From positions 1 to 64,000 of the forward strand of contig BDSL01000024.1 of the NCBI GenBank assembly GCA_003116995.1: a DNA stretch of 64,000 nt, in the 5' to 3' direction. Shown piece after piece: positions 22,901-32,700 of this stretch. Origin of the DNA: Yamagishiella unicocca (lineage: Eukaryota; Chlorophyta; Chlorophyceae; Chlamydomonadales; Volvocaceae). The notes under the pieces are model-generated. The model made no database searches and was not told where the DNA came from. It was given only the letters and a program-made list of their open reading frames with translations. A program made the position numbers and the translations under genes. How positions within the stretch are numbered: position 1 is the first letter of the stretch; each line of letters starts with the position of its first letter.

Positions 22901-25900
22901 AAGCCGCGCGAAGGTGACGGGTTCAATCCTGTCTGACCGCGACGACACCGGCAATCGCACCGTAACAGCAGTGGATAGCAGGCGGCTCGGAGGTTAGCGG
23001 CTAGCAGCTGCTGGCCTGAGGCCCCCCCTCTCCCCTTCCCGCCCTGCAAAGGGTCTTCCTCGCAACTCGCCCCGTCACACGCCCGGGAGGCAAACACGCA
23101 CCTCCCTCAGGCCACTGCCGCAGCTGCCGCCGAAGCTCCGCCTCCTGGAGCAGCCCCCCACTCCGCCGCCGCTGCTGCTGCTGCTGCTGCTGTTGCTGCT
23201 GCCCCAACCCGGCTCCTTCTCCATCGCCAGCAGCCCCGCCGCACACGCCTGCCGCCACCCCCATAGCATCCGCCTCCACCGCCCCCACCTTGACCGGCGC
23301 CGCCAGCTGCGGGTGGCGGGCCACCATACCCACCACCGCGCCCGCAGGCCACCGCCACCGCCACCGGCACCTCCAGCCGGAGCAGCCGCCGCCGCCGCCA
23401 CTCTCATCGCTCCCCCACACGCTCCGCCAGATGCTTCCGCCCAGCTCCGCACCCTCGGCCGTACCCTCGCCGCCGTACGCCTCCGCCACAGCGCCAGGGA
23501 GGGTGTCGCCCCCCGCCACCAAGGGCCGCAGCACCCGCGCCAGTGCGGCTCCGGCGGCTGCGCCCACCACGTCAATGCGGCGCAGGTCGGGGCAGCGCGA
23601 GCGGATGCTGATGCCGCCGCGCAGAGGCCCCACGCTCCCGCCGGCGCTTGCCTGGTTAGGCACCATCATCTCCCGCGTAGTAGGGCAGCCGGCCTGCGCC
23701 GCCTCCGCCTCCGCCTCCGCCGCCTGCGATTCCGCCGCCTCCGCCGCCTGGTGCAACGCCCCCCACACGTCCTGGAATGCCGCGGCGTGGACCCACAGCC
23801 ACAGCACACTGCTGGTCGCCCAGCCGGCTTCGTCGATGACCACCCCCCCGGGGCGTGATGGCGGCGACGACGGCGACGACGGCGACGACGAGATTGAAGG
23901 CGGCGCCGCTGCTGACGAGGCAGGATGCGGCGCCGGCTGCGGTTGCGGTGGTTGCGGCGGTGGTTGCGGCTCCAGGGAGGGCTGCTCGTTGTCCGCTGGC
24001 GGTGACAGCCACAGCGCCCGTGCGGGCGCGAGCGGGCCCCGCGGGAAGGCTCCAGGGAGGTGCAGGAAGAGGGGCCACTCCGCCGCCCCGCTGATCACCT
24101 CGGGGCGGTCCAGCAGCTCGTCCAGCCGTACGGGGTCGCTGGGGGCGGCGGCGGTTCGGGCAAAGGGTGTGGCGGGTTTTTGTGGCGGGGGTTTGAGGGC
24201 GGGTGGTGGCCCCTCGCAGCTCCCCACCCCGATCCAGGGTTCACCGTGGATGCCGCGAACAGGAATGAAAGTGCCTTCTTGGTGAGTCTCAAAGCAAAGT
24301 CAGTTGATCGCCCAGCTCGTTATGCTTCCGGGCGAACCTGCACCCAGGAGCAACCCTGTCCCTTTCCTCCCCCTCCGTCCCTCCCCGGGTCGCGCGCCAT
24401 CAACCGCGTGTCCGAAAACCATTCGCCGGTTAGCCTCTGCCCTCCGTTTCCCACGTCGCGTAATCGGGTCCTCCCGCCCTCCCCCACGCCTGTCCCGTTC
24501 CCTCCCCTCCGCCCCTTCCCTGCCCCCACCCCCCCCCCACCCCATCCACCCGAGGACCAGGAACCGGTCATGTTTTGCCACCCCCCTCCCCCACACAGGA
24601 TACGCACCAACTACATTACCCCAGTGAAGTTACCGGTTCTTTACTTGTAACCCCCCTCACCCGAGTAACCGGTCATGTTTTGCCCCCCCCCCCTACCCCT
24701 CACCCGAGTAACCGGTCATGTTTTGCCACCCCCCACCCCTCACCCGAGTCACCGCTCCTTTTTCTTGTCACCCTTCATCCCCCACCCCGCACCCCCACCT
24801 GACCCGCCGCAGCAGCGCCGCCAGCTCCCGCTGGTGCCCGCTGAGCTCCACGCAGCACACGTAGCTGGAGTCGTGCAGCAGGGCGCCTCGCCGCAGCTGC
24901 GCCATCAGGGAGCGGCTGCCCCGCCCCCGACCCGCACAGTGCGCCGCCAGGAGGTGGCCCCACCTGGGCGGAGGAGGGAAGGGGAGGAGGGGCGGAAGGC
25001 GGGAGGGGCGCGGAGGGGCTGGCGGTTATGAAGTGGGAACCGCGGGTGTGGTCAGCACGGGGGGGGGGCCACCTGGATGGAGGCGGCGCAGGGTCGTGCG
25101 GGGGGTCATGCGGGGGGGTGTATAAGAGAATCCACGAATCCACGGCCGACAAACCGAGGGGGTGTGCGGGGGGGGGGGTGCGGCATCGGGTGCGCGTCAG
25201 CGCGGGGTGGTGGTGATGGTGGTGGTGATGGTGGTGGTGATGGTGGTGGTGATGGTGGTGGTCAGGTGGGTTGGGGCGAGCAGTGGCGTGTGGCTGAAGG
25301 GTCGCGGGTGGCCCCCGGGGTCAGAGGAGTGGTGAGGGACCCCCCCGACGGCAGCAAGAGGAGTCGGGGGCGACGACCGCGACCCAGACACACGCACACA
25401 CACATACACTCGTCACCCGTCAAGTAACACCCACTCGTCACCAGCAGCCGGCCCGCTTCATCCGCTGCTGTTGCATACATCCCGAATCCTTTGCCTATGG
25501 CAGCTACTCAGCCGGTAAAGCCGCAATCGCTCCTCCGCCTCCCTGCATCACCCGAACACCCTACTCCCGTCCATGTTCGCAAGTGCGGTTCCGCGGGCGG
25601 CTCGGCGCCCCGTACAGCACACTCGGCCGCCCGACCCCCAGCAACAGGAGCTCTCGCGGCGCCACACCGCTCCGCCTCCGTACGGGACACACCTGTGCCC
25701 CCCGTACGACACGCACCTGTGCCCCCCGTACGACACACCTGTGCCCCCCGTACGACACACCTGTGCCCCCTGTACGGCACTCACCTGTGCTCCATGGCCA
25801 TGCGCCTCGCGTGCCACACGTGGGTCTCCAGCCGCCGAGCGGGCGGGGACCCGCCCCCCTGGAGCGGCCCCTCCGCCGCCGCCGCCGTACAGCCGCCGCC

Positions 25901-27809
25901 GGCAGACCCCCCGGCCTGGCCCCCCCCCTCTGCCGCTGCATTGCCGCCGCCCCCGTCGACTTCAATCTGCGAGAGGGCCACCCCGGGGTGCGGTGGTTGA
26001 ACCTCGCCGCCGCCGCTCAGCGTGCCCTGTGGCTGCTGCTGCTGCTGGTGCTGCTCCCCAAGCCGGCACGGCTGCTGCCGGTGCCGCTGCTGCTGCGGTG
26101 GCGCCAGGTCACAGGCGCAGCTGGCCTCCGCTGCGGCCTGCAGGCGGGCAGGGCGGCGCCGCATGGCCCTGCTGGTGGGCCGGCGAGGGGGCTCGGTCGG
26201 CTCCTGTGGGGAATCAAAAGCAGGACCCGGGGGGCGTCCGAGGATCGTGTTGGGGGCGTCTCCACGTCAGCTGCGGGGCTAACGGCCTGCATCCGGGGCG
26301 CATGCAACCGAACGATTGCGATCGTTCCATTTGGCAGGGGGAGCTGCGAACACGACCGGCCTGCATCCGGGGGTCGGCTTCACGCTCAGCTGCCGGGTCT
26401 GTTGGACCTCGCACAGCCGCACGACCATCCGCCCCCGTCACCCTCCTGCTCACCCCTGCACTCCCACCCATTTCGACCGCCCGACGCCCCCCCGCCGCCA
26501 GGGCCCCCCCCCGCTGACGTGGAGACGCCGGGCCCCCAGCTGCTGACGTGGAGACGCCGGGGCCCCGCAACCTTTCACGTTCCTAGCCTGCCCTCCACAA
26601 ACCCCAGAGGCTCACCGGGACACGGGAGCGGGACTCCGCGGCTGCGGCCCGGGTGGTGGTGGCCACATCGCCCGGCCCTAGCGCCACTGCACCGGCTGCC
26701 CCGCCAGGCCGAGCGCGCTTCCGCCCTCCCTCGCCTCCGCCGCCTGCACCTGCAGCTCCGCCCTTGGATGACGTGCCGTACAGCGCAGCTAGGCGCAGGT
26801 TCGGCCGCCGTCGTACGATGAAGCGGCGGTGGCTGGTTGCTCGCCTGGGTGCGCGCACGGCAGCAGCGGACAGAAGCAGCAGCAGCCCCGTCAGGTGGCA
26901 GGGAGGCGACGGTGGTAATCAGGTCGCGACAATTCAGTGATGACAATCAGGTCGTAGCAATCAGGTGATGACAATCAGTTGATTAGCAATCAGGTGATGA
27001 CAATCAGTTGATTAAGGCTGCGACGGTGGTGATGGCCATGCCGCGTCCGTAAGAAACAACCCTGAAACCCGCCAGTGGCGCGATCCTTTGATGCCGTCAC
27101 AGCCCCTCCACGCACTGTTATCGACGTTTTACTATGGGGCATCCAGCGGCCCCCTACCCAGCAGCCACAGCCCCCATGGGCGCCAGGCATGCCAGTGATT
27201 GGCTGACTGCACTTGAGGGGGGCCCAGGGCGACGCCGTACATCAACACTGCACGATAGAACCCCCCCTTCCTTTCTCCACTCCTGACAGCTCTGGGAGGC
27301 TTCCCACACTCGCCTCCTCAGATGCCGGGGAAGCAGGGGGGCGCCAAACCGGCCCTCCCCAACCTCCTGCCGTACGGCCTGCAAGAGATAGCGCAGCTGA
27401 GAGCAGGCGGGCGGGGAGGACGAGCTCCGTTACCTAGTCATCATTGGCCTGCGGGTGGATTTGCTCGGCGGCAATCTCGTCCACAAAGGTGAGCGCGTCA
27501 CTGTCAGTTTCGCAACCGCCCACTCCCCCCCCACCTAGAGCTCACCCGATGGCATTCCTACGACACGCGCAAGCTCGCTCGCTTACAATATCACAGCACT
27601 ATCGCTTGGGGGGTCGCCTGGAGGCGCACTTACCCTTTGGTTGTAACGAAATTCACGCAAACCGGGCAACGAACGGTTCCTTGCAGGACGGAGGGGAAGG
27701 TCTCAAAAGGAGGGAAGCCCCACCCGGTTATGTATACCTCTGTTTCCCTGGCTTGGGTGAAGTCCCGGACGTCAAGTACGCGCGGTGTTTCAGCGGCGGC
27801 TCCAGCCAT
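19952..27809 (-). CDS. POP1: POP1, large protein subunit of RNase P and RNase MRP
   Basis: POP1 is the scaffold protein of the RNase P (tRNA 5' maturation) and RNase MRP (rRNA processing) ribonucleoproteins, in nucleus and nucleolus. Exons on the minus strand are 27,738-27,809, 27,308-27,378, 26,616-26,844, 25,785-26,203, 24,799-24,963, 23,102-24,138, 22,226-22,777, 21,540-21,744 and 19,952-21,296. All are GT-AG with agreeing phases, giving 1,364 aa (animal POP1 is about 1,000). Family landmarks in order: PRVLDVRDFTQAR (aa 9-21), LPRHLRRR followed by ATSHRR (aa 40-54), AMRRRP, LETHVWHARRM joined across an intron to WGHLLAAHC, then LLHDSSYVCCVEL, VLWLWVHAAAF, ALWRRPL, the POPLD segment (FPVLLIRRPG, then GWSVVLPARWVMPVWLALAF), LEWRQLAAHFRTPCFPYDHP, and C-terminal VVVGYVVSG and WLRNPGSS. 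The extra length is algal Q/G/A/P low-complexity insertions, including a long QQG run in the last exon. The start is supported by a TATA box about 37 nt upstream. The junction of exons 2-3 is the least certain. Confidence 0.9.
20590..20745 (-). repeat. Q/G triplet repeat inside POP1 last exon
   Basis: Runs of CAG/CAA and GGG/GGC codons encode QQGQQG-type repeats. They are in frame with POP1 and interrupt the conserved C-terminal domain. Confidence 0.8.
22027..22170 (+). repeat. 9-bp minisatellite (CACTGCTCC) in POP1 intron 7
   Basis: About eight good copies of a 9-bp unit followed by degenerate CACTAACCCCCACCGCTCC units. Entirely intronic. Confidence 0.8.
22799..22822 (-). repeat. GTTACCGG-family element, short form, POP1 intron 6
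   Basis: Reads GTCGTGTAACCGGGTCTTC on the minus strand. It lies about 20 nt upstream of the exon 7 acceptor, with its C-rich end toward the exon in the gene's orientation. Confidence 0.6.
24545..24790 (+). repeat. GTTACCGG-family array, POP1 intron 5
   Basis: One good copy (24,601-24,656: GCACCAACTACATTACCCC, then GTTACCGGTTCTTTACTTG and TAACCCCCC), flanked by three or four partial units of GAGTAACCGGTCATGTTTTG plus C-run. The array ends 8 nt from the exon 5 donor and is antisense to POP1, so its C-rich end faces the exon. Confidence 0.75.
25203..25264 (+). repeat. 12-bp GGTGGTGATGGT repeat in POP1 intron 4
   Basis: About five units, perfect or nearly so. Intronic. Confidence 0.85.
25676..25800 (-). 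repeat. Tandem array of 5' splice-site-like units in POP1 intron 4
   Basis: On the gene strand the true exon 4 donor (GCACAG then GTGAGTGCCGTAC) is followed by about four repeats of GCACAGGTGTGTCGTACGG with G-runs. The exon end and donor therefore appear to have been copied in tandem into the intron. Confidence 0.75.
26262..26565. repeat. Inverted-repeat structure in POP1 intron 3
   Basis: GTCTCCACGTCAGCTGCGGG at 26,258-26,278 is inverted relative to two direct copies of GCTGACGTGGAGACGCCGGG near 26,514 and 26,542. The enclosed roughly 230 bp include a second direct repeat, CGGCCTGCATCCGGGG (about 26,283 and 26,358). It may be a remnant of a small inverted-repeat element. Confidence 0.5.
26935..27016 (+). 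repeat. Short tandem repeat in POP1 intron 2
   Basis: Repeated GATGACAATCAG and CAATCAGTTGATTA phrases, about three imperfect units of roughly 28 bp. Confidence 0.7.
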
Positions 27810-27845
27810 CTCCACTTCGGCGAGCACAAAGCCCACTCAGGTCTT

Positions 27846-27855
27846 TAAATATAGG
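27846..27855 (-). promoter_or_regulatory. TATA box of POP1
   Basis: TATATTTAAA on the minus strand, centred about 40 nt upstream of the ATG at 27,809. This implies a very short 5' leader and supports that ATG as the start. Confidence 0.5.
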
Positions 27856-27871
27856 ACACCGTAATCTTGCA

Positions 27872-28095
27872 TTAACAGTATATTTCTGTGTATTTGGTCA
27901 GGAAAGAGTCACACGCTTTGTCGACATTTGCGGAGACGGCCTTGCTATTGGGCAGCCGGGCTCCCACCGCAAACGTAATCACGTTCTTAAGGAATGAGGC
28001 TTTTTCAAATGCACTGCCACGCCACTGTTTGATGGCGAGCTGACCCGCAGGTCGTCGGCGTACCAACGACCGATGTCGTTCGCATCTGGAGCTAT
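27872..28095 (-). pseudogene. Frameshifted coding-like fragment, unrecognised
   Basis: On the minus strand a frame starting at an ATG near 28,095 reads MALEGIAPDANDIGRWYADD. A second frame, offset by one base from about 28,035, reads QLAIKQWRGSAFEKASF and on to a stop at 27,872 (DSFLTKYTEIYC). Both look compositionally like protein and unlike random GC-rich sequence. Together they suggest one broken ORF, perhaps from a mobile element. No family recognised. It ends only about 17 nt upstream of the POP1 TATA box. Confidence 0.3.
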
Positions 28096-29701
28096 GCCCT
28101 CAAGCGCCATCATGCGATCGCAATGATCTTCCAATGTCCTTGCTCACTTTCTACGTTTACCGCCACGCTGCCGCAGCATGCGACACATCGACACGCGCCG
28201 AAGCATGGAGGTATCTCGACCGGGCATTCCGATTGCCTTCCTTTTTTCCGCGCTCTTCGTTGCGACATATGCTCAAAGATGTGTCGCAGAGCTGGCTGTG
28301 CCACTAGGGGCCAGCCGGCTCTGTGACTACTGGCAGGGGTCGGGTGCGTCATGGTGTGTGATGAGGCTGTGCGACTCTTCCACGCGAGCGGATGCAATCG
28401 ACTCACTGATTCCTGGGAGCAACCGAGCTGAACCGAGAGGATTCTCCAGGGCAGTTGGCCGGTGGGTCAGTCCAATGCTGCTGCAGCCGGCTACATGTAC
28501 GGCATATGTCACTGCGAGAAGCCCACCGAGGGCTCGGCTCCACGAGGCCCGACCCGAAAATCTTTCCTGTCTGCACCCCGGAGGGGGTTCGGGGAGCGAG
28601 TGGTCGTGTGAATCCTCGCGATCAGCGCACGACATGTTGCAGCCTGCCGACCCTCCGCCCAAGCCACCGTACCAGCTGCCAGGCCTCGCCTCAACCAACC
28701 CAACACACGAACCCGCAGTAAACAAGACACGCACGGCACAACAAAAGAGCAGCGGAAGCAAGGTGGATATGGTGCCCGTACTACTACGCAAGCACGTGCA
28801 AGCATCACCACCACCAGGTATAGAATAGGTGAGCAAGCCCGCTTGCCGAGAGACAGTACACACCTTGAACGTTGCTCATGAACAACATAACGGCCGCGTC
28901 GTACAAGAGTCAAATTCCCGCCCGCGACGTGTCTCGCACTGCAGCGAGCAGCTCAGCAGCTTGCATCAGCAATCACTTATTTTGGTGTTACCGCGTACCG
29001 GTATTGGTTGGTTGTTATTAGGGTACGACGCCTCCCAACGGCGTTGCGCTCGGACGAGACCCTTCCTCGCAGGCCTGCCCGGCTATGCCCCGCCATGCCC
29101 AGCATACATGCAGATAAAGGTAGAAAATGTTGACAAGTATTGGGGCCCTCATGCGGAACGAGGCGCATCGCTGTTGCAGAGGATCATGCAGCGCCAACGC
29201 GCAACCCATGACGTCACATCACATCACATCACATCACGCCCGCGCAGCCCATTCAGAATTTCAGATTGCTGCGTGATCGTGTCCTTTGTCCGAACTGGGG
29301 CCCCAGGGAAACGGTACCGTCATGCCGCTGCCGTGTGGTGCGACAGCACCACGCCAGCTATCGAGCGAGTCCACCGGTAGATCATCTCCCCGGGTGGTGG
29401 TTGTGGCGGTTGTGGCGGTTGTGATGGCGCAGTCGTACGGCTCCAAGCACCGTGCGCTGGAGAACCACCCCTCCCTCCCAACCCTAAACCACACGAGCAA
29501 TCTGTAAGAAAACACCCACCCACACCCACCAACCTACCCACACCCACACTAGCGGCTTAGCGGTAAATGAACCAACGCGCTCGCCCAACGCTAATACCGC
29601 CTCAGCAAAATTTCCCTCCACCGCCCAGAAGGGCCCGGCTGCCGTACGCCCTCCTCAGATCGACCCGGCTGCCGTACGCCTGGGCGACAGGAGTGGGCTC
29701 C
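28096..29701. other. Intergenic, no supported gene
   Basis: A plus-strand ORF at 28,178-28,828 (216 codons) has a hydrophobic stretch (PIAFLFSALFVATYAQ) resembling a signal peptide after its second Met. The remainder lacks any domain and could equally be spurious. A (CATCA)n microsatellite lies at 29,214-29,238. Confidence 0.3.
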
Positions 29702-32700
29702 TCACCGGACATCGTCGTCGTCGTCGTCATCGTCCGCCCCTCCCTTGACCACCGCCACGTCCTCCACCCCGCCATCATCGTCGTCGTCGTCGCCATCGCC
29801 AGCAATCACGGCACCCCCCACACCGGCATCGTCGTCGTCGTCATCCTCCAGCTCACCCAACCCACCCGCCGCCACGTCCGCCAGCCCCTCGTCGTCATCA
29901 CTCCCGTCGGCGCCGTACGCCCCGGCTCCGAAACCACCGGCGACGTCCTCCTCCCCGCCAGAGTCCGCCGTCACCACCGGCGCAGCCACCACGACGTCCT
30001 CCTCCTCCTCGTCGTCGTCATCTTCCCGAGGGCGCCCCTCCTTCGCCTCCTCCTCCTCCTCCTCGTCGTCATCATCTTTCCGAGGGGCCCCCTTCTCCTC
30101 CTCCTCGTCCTCGGCGATGGCAGTGGCGGCGCTGGCGCCCACGACCTCCCTCTCCTCCCGCTCCTCCCGCTGGTCGCCGCCGCGGCTAGGAGCACGATCA
30201 CTGCCCCGGCTGCTGCCTCTGATGCTGCCGCCGCCTGGGCCGTCGTTCTTGACACTGCCCTCGCCGCCGCGGCTAGCGGCACGATCGCTGGCGCGACTGC
30301 CTACTGCATCACGACCGCGGCTAGCAACACGATCACTGCCCCGGCTGCTGCCCCTGATACTGCCGCCGCCAGGGCCGTCGTTCTTGACGCTGCCGTCGCC
30401 GCCGCGGCTCTGTTCGCGGCTGGGCTCACGACTCGCGCTGCTGGATGCGACGGACGAGTCTGAGTCCCGCCGCTGCCGCCGCTGCTGCTGCTGCGGCGGC
30501 GGTGGCTCCTCTTCCTCCTCTGCGCCGTCCGCAACCGCCTTAGGCTCGCGGCGCCTCCCGCCGGCATCATCGGTCGGTTCGTCCTCAGCCGCCATCTGCG
30601 CGTCCTCCTCCGCCTGCAGCAGCAGGGGGCCGCAATCATAGGAATTAGGACTGGAGTCCTATCTGGATGTTCGAAAACACGTGCAGGGTTCGCTTGCGCC
30701 CAGCAGGGGGGAGGGGGGCGGCCAGTGCACCGGCCATGTGGCGTCAGAGCTACCTGACGCCCCCATTGCCCCACTGCAAGGCACCCCTCCGTGCCCTCCG
30801 TCCCTATGTCGTGTAACCGGGTTTTCTCGCCCCCCCCCCCCAGCCCCCCAAGTGCCAACTGCAAGGCATTCTCCCCCCTTTATCAACCCCCCCCCCAAAG
30901 TGCCAACTGCTCCAACTGCAAGGCACCTGGCCCCCCCCTCCGTTTCCTATGTTGTATAACCGGGTTTCCTCGCCACCCCCCACTCCCCCAAGTGCCCACT
31001 GCAAGGCGTCCCCCCCCCCCCAAAAGTGCTGACTGCGCCAACTGCAAGGCACCCCGGCTGACAACAGCACAGCGCCAACTGACAGCACCCCAGGTCTCAA
31101 ATCTTAAGCCACCTGGCACCGCTCCCCCACTTCGCCGCCGCCGCCTACCCGCGGCGGCGCAGACCAACCAGGGCCCCTTCCTCCCTCCCCCCCTCCCTCC
31201 CTTTTCCCCCCTTCCTCCCTCCCTGGAGCCCACATAAGCCCACCTCCAGCCGCGCCTCGTCAGCCATCTTGTCCCTCCTGATGATGGACATGAGGCGCAC
31301 GCCGCCGATGACCGCCAACACCTCCCGGTCACCCTCGACCTCGCTGCCGCTGCTGCCGCCGCTGCCGCCGCTGCCGCCGCGCTTCTTCTTGCCGCCCTTG
31401 CCGCCGCCGCGGCCGCTCCGCGCCGTACCCTTGTTGGACCGCAGAGTGCCCATGCCGCCGCTGTTGCCCGTCGCCGAGGGGGAGAAGGCGTACGACGGTC
31501 GCGCGCCCGCCGTACCGTTCATCTTGGGTGGCGACACGGAGCTGTCGGTGACGAGGTGCTTGCCCGGGGTGAGCCAGGGTTTGGTGTGTATGTCGGGCAT
31601 GGTGTGCTTGTCCTCGTCGGTCTCTGGCTTCTGTCGGGCCTCGAGGTACCTGGTGAAGCAGCGAGGGAAGGGCGAGGGAAGGGCGAGGGAAGGGCGACGG
31701 AAGGGCGAGGGAAGGGCGAGGGAAGGGCGAGGGAAGGGCGAGGGAAGGGCGAGGGAAGGGCGAGGGAAGGGCGAGGGAAGGGCGAGGGAAGGGCGAGGGA
31801 ATGGCGAGGCGAAAGGGCAGGAGCAAGGAGCAGAACGGGATGAGGTTCATCAGGAGCGTAAGCCCAGGCAGAAAGCACAGGATACACGCAGAGGGCGACT
31901 GTTGTGCGTCAGAGCGCTCTAGCCAGACGGCTCGCCATACCACGAAGATACGGGTGCGGTAAGAGGTCCCCGATACCCTCGGACGACACCTCCCTCTCTC
32001 CCCTCCCCCTTCCCTCCCTAGGCTATGCACCCACTACATTTCCCCAGTCGCGTTACCGGTTCTTTTATTGTAACCCCCCCCCCTTCCCTCCCGTTTCGGC
32101 CCCCTCCCGCGCCGAACCCCCTCCCATGTCCGCGCATCCGTCCTGCCTGCCGGCTTACTTGGCTTTAACGCCCGCGTACGCCGGGTTGGGCGGGAACTTC
32201 TCCTGCGCCATGAACCAGCCCTGACCCACCACCGGGTAGCGGTCGGGGCTGTAGAGGGCGGGGTCGCGGGGCGCGGCGCGCCGCCGATCGGCCTCCTGCG
32301 ATGCGTACGACAGGGGAACGCACGTGAGGAAATCGATGCGGGCGGAGGGCACAGGACGGCACAGGACAGGGGGGCTGGAAGCGCCCCTAGCGGCACCCGA
32401 TGAACGTGTTTACGGCGGTGGCGCATGCAGGTCTGACGTGTCGCTGCGGCGGGCGGCGTGCGTGCATACCCTCCCTGTCCCAGCCCGCCCGCCCGCCGTC
32501 ACGCCCTCACCACCCTCACCACCATCACGATCTCACCACCACCAGCCCCCGGACGAGTAGACGCGCGTGTGGCGGCGCACCACCACCCGCTGGCCGGCCT
32601 CGCCATCGCCCTCTTCCTCGCCCTCACCCTCCTCCCCACCCTCACCCTCACGCCGCATCCACCCTCCCGCACGCGCACTGGCCCGACCTGTCACAACCGC

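Noticed and set aside
28178..28828. 216-codon plus ORF with signal-peptide-like stretch as a secreted protein gene
   Set aside because: Only the hydrophobic stretch supports it. The rest has no domain, and the opposite strand is open for a comparable length.
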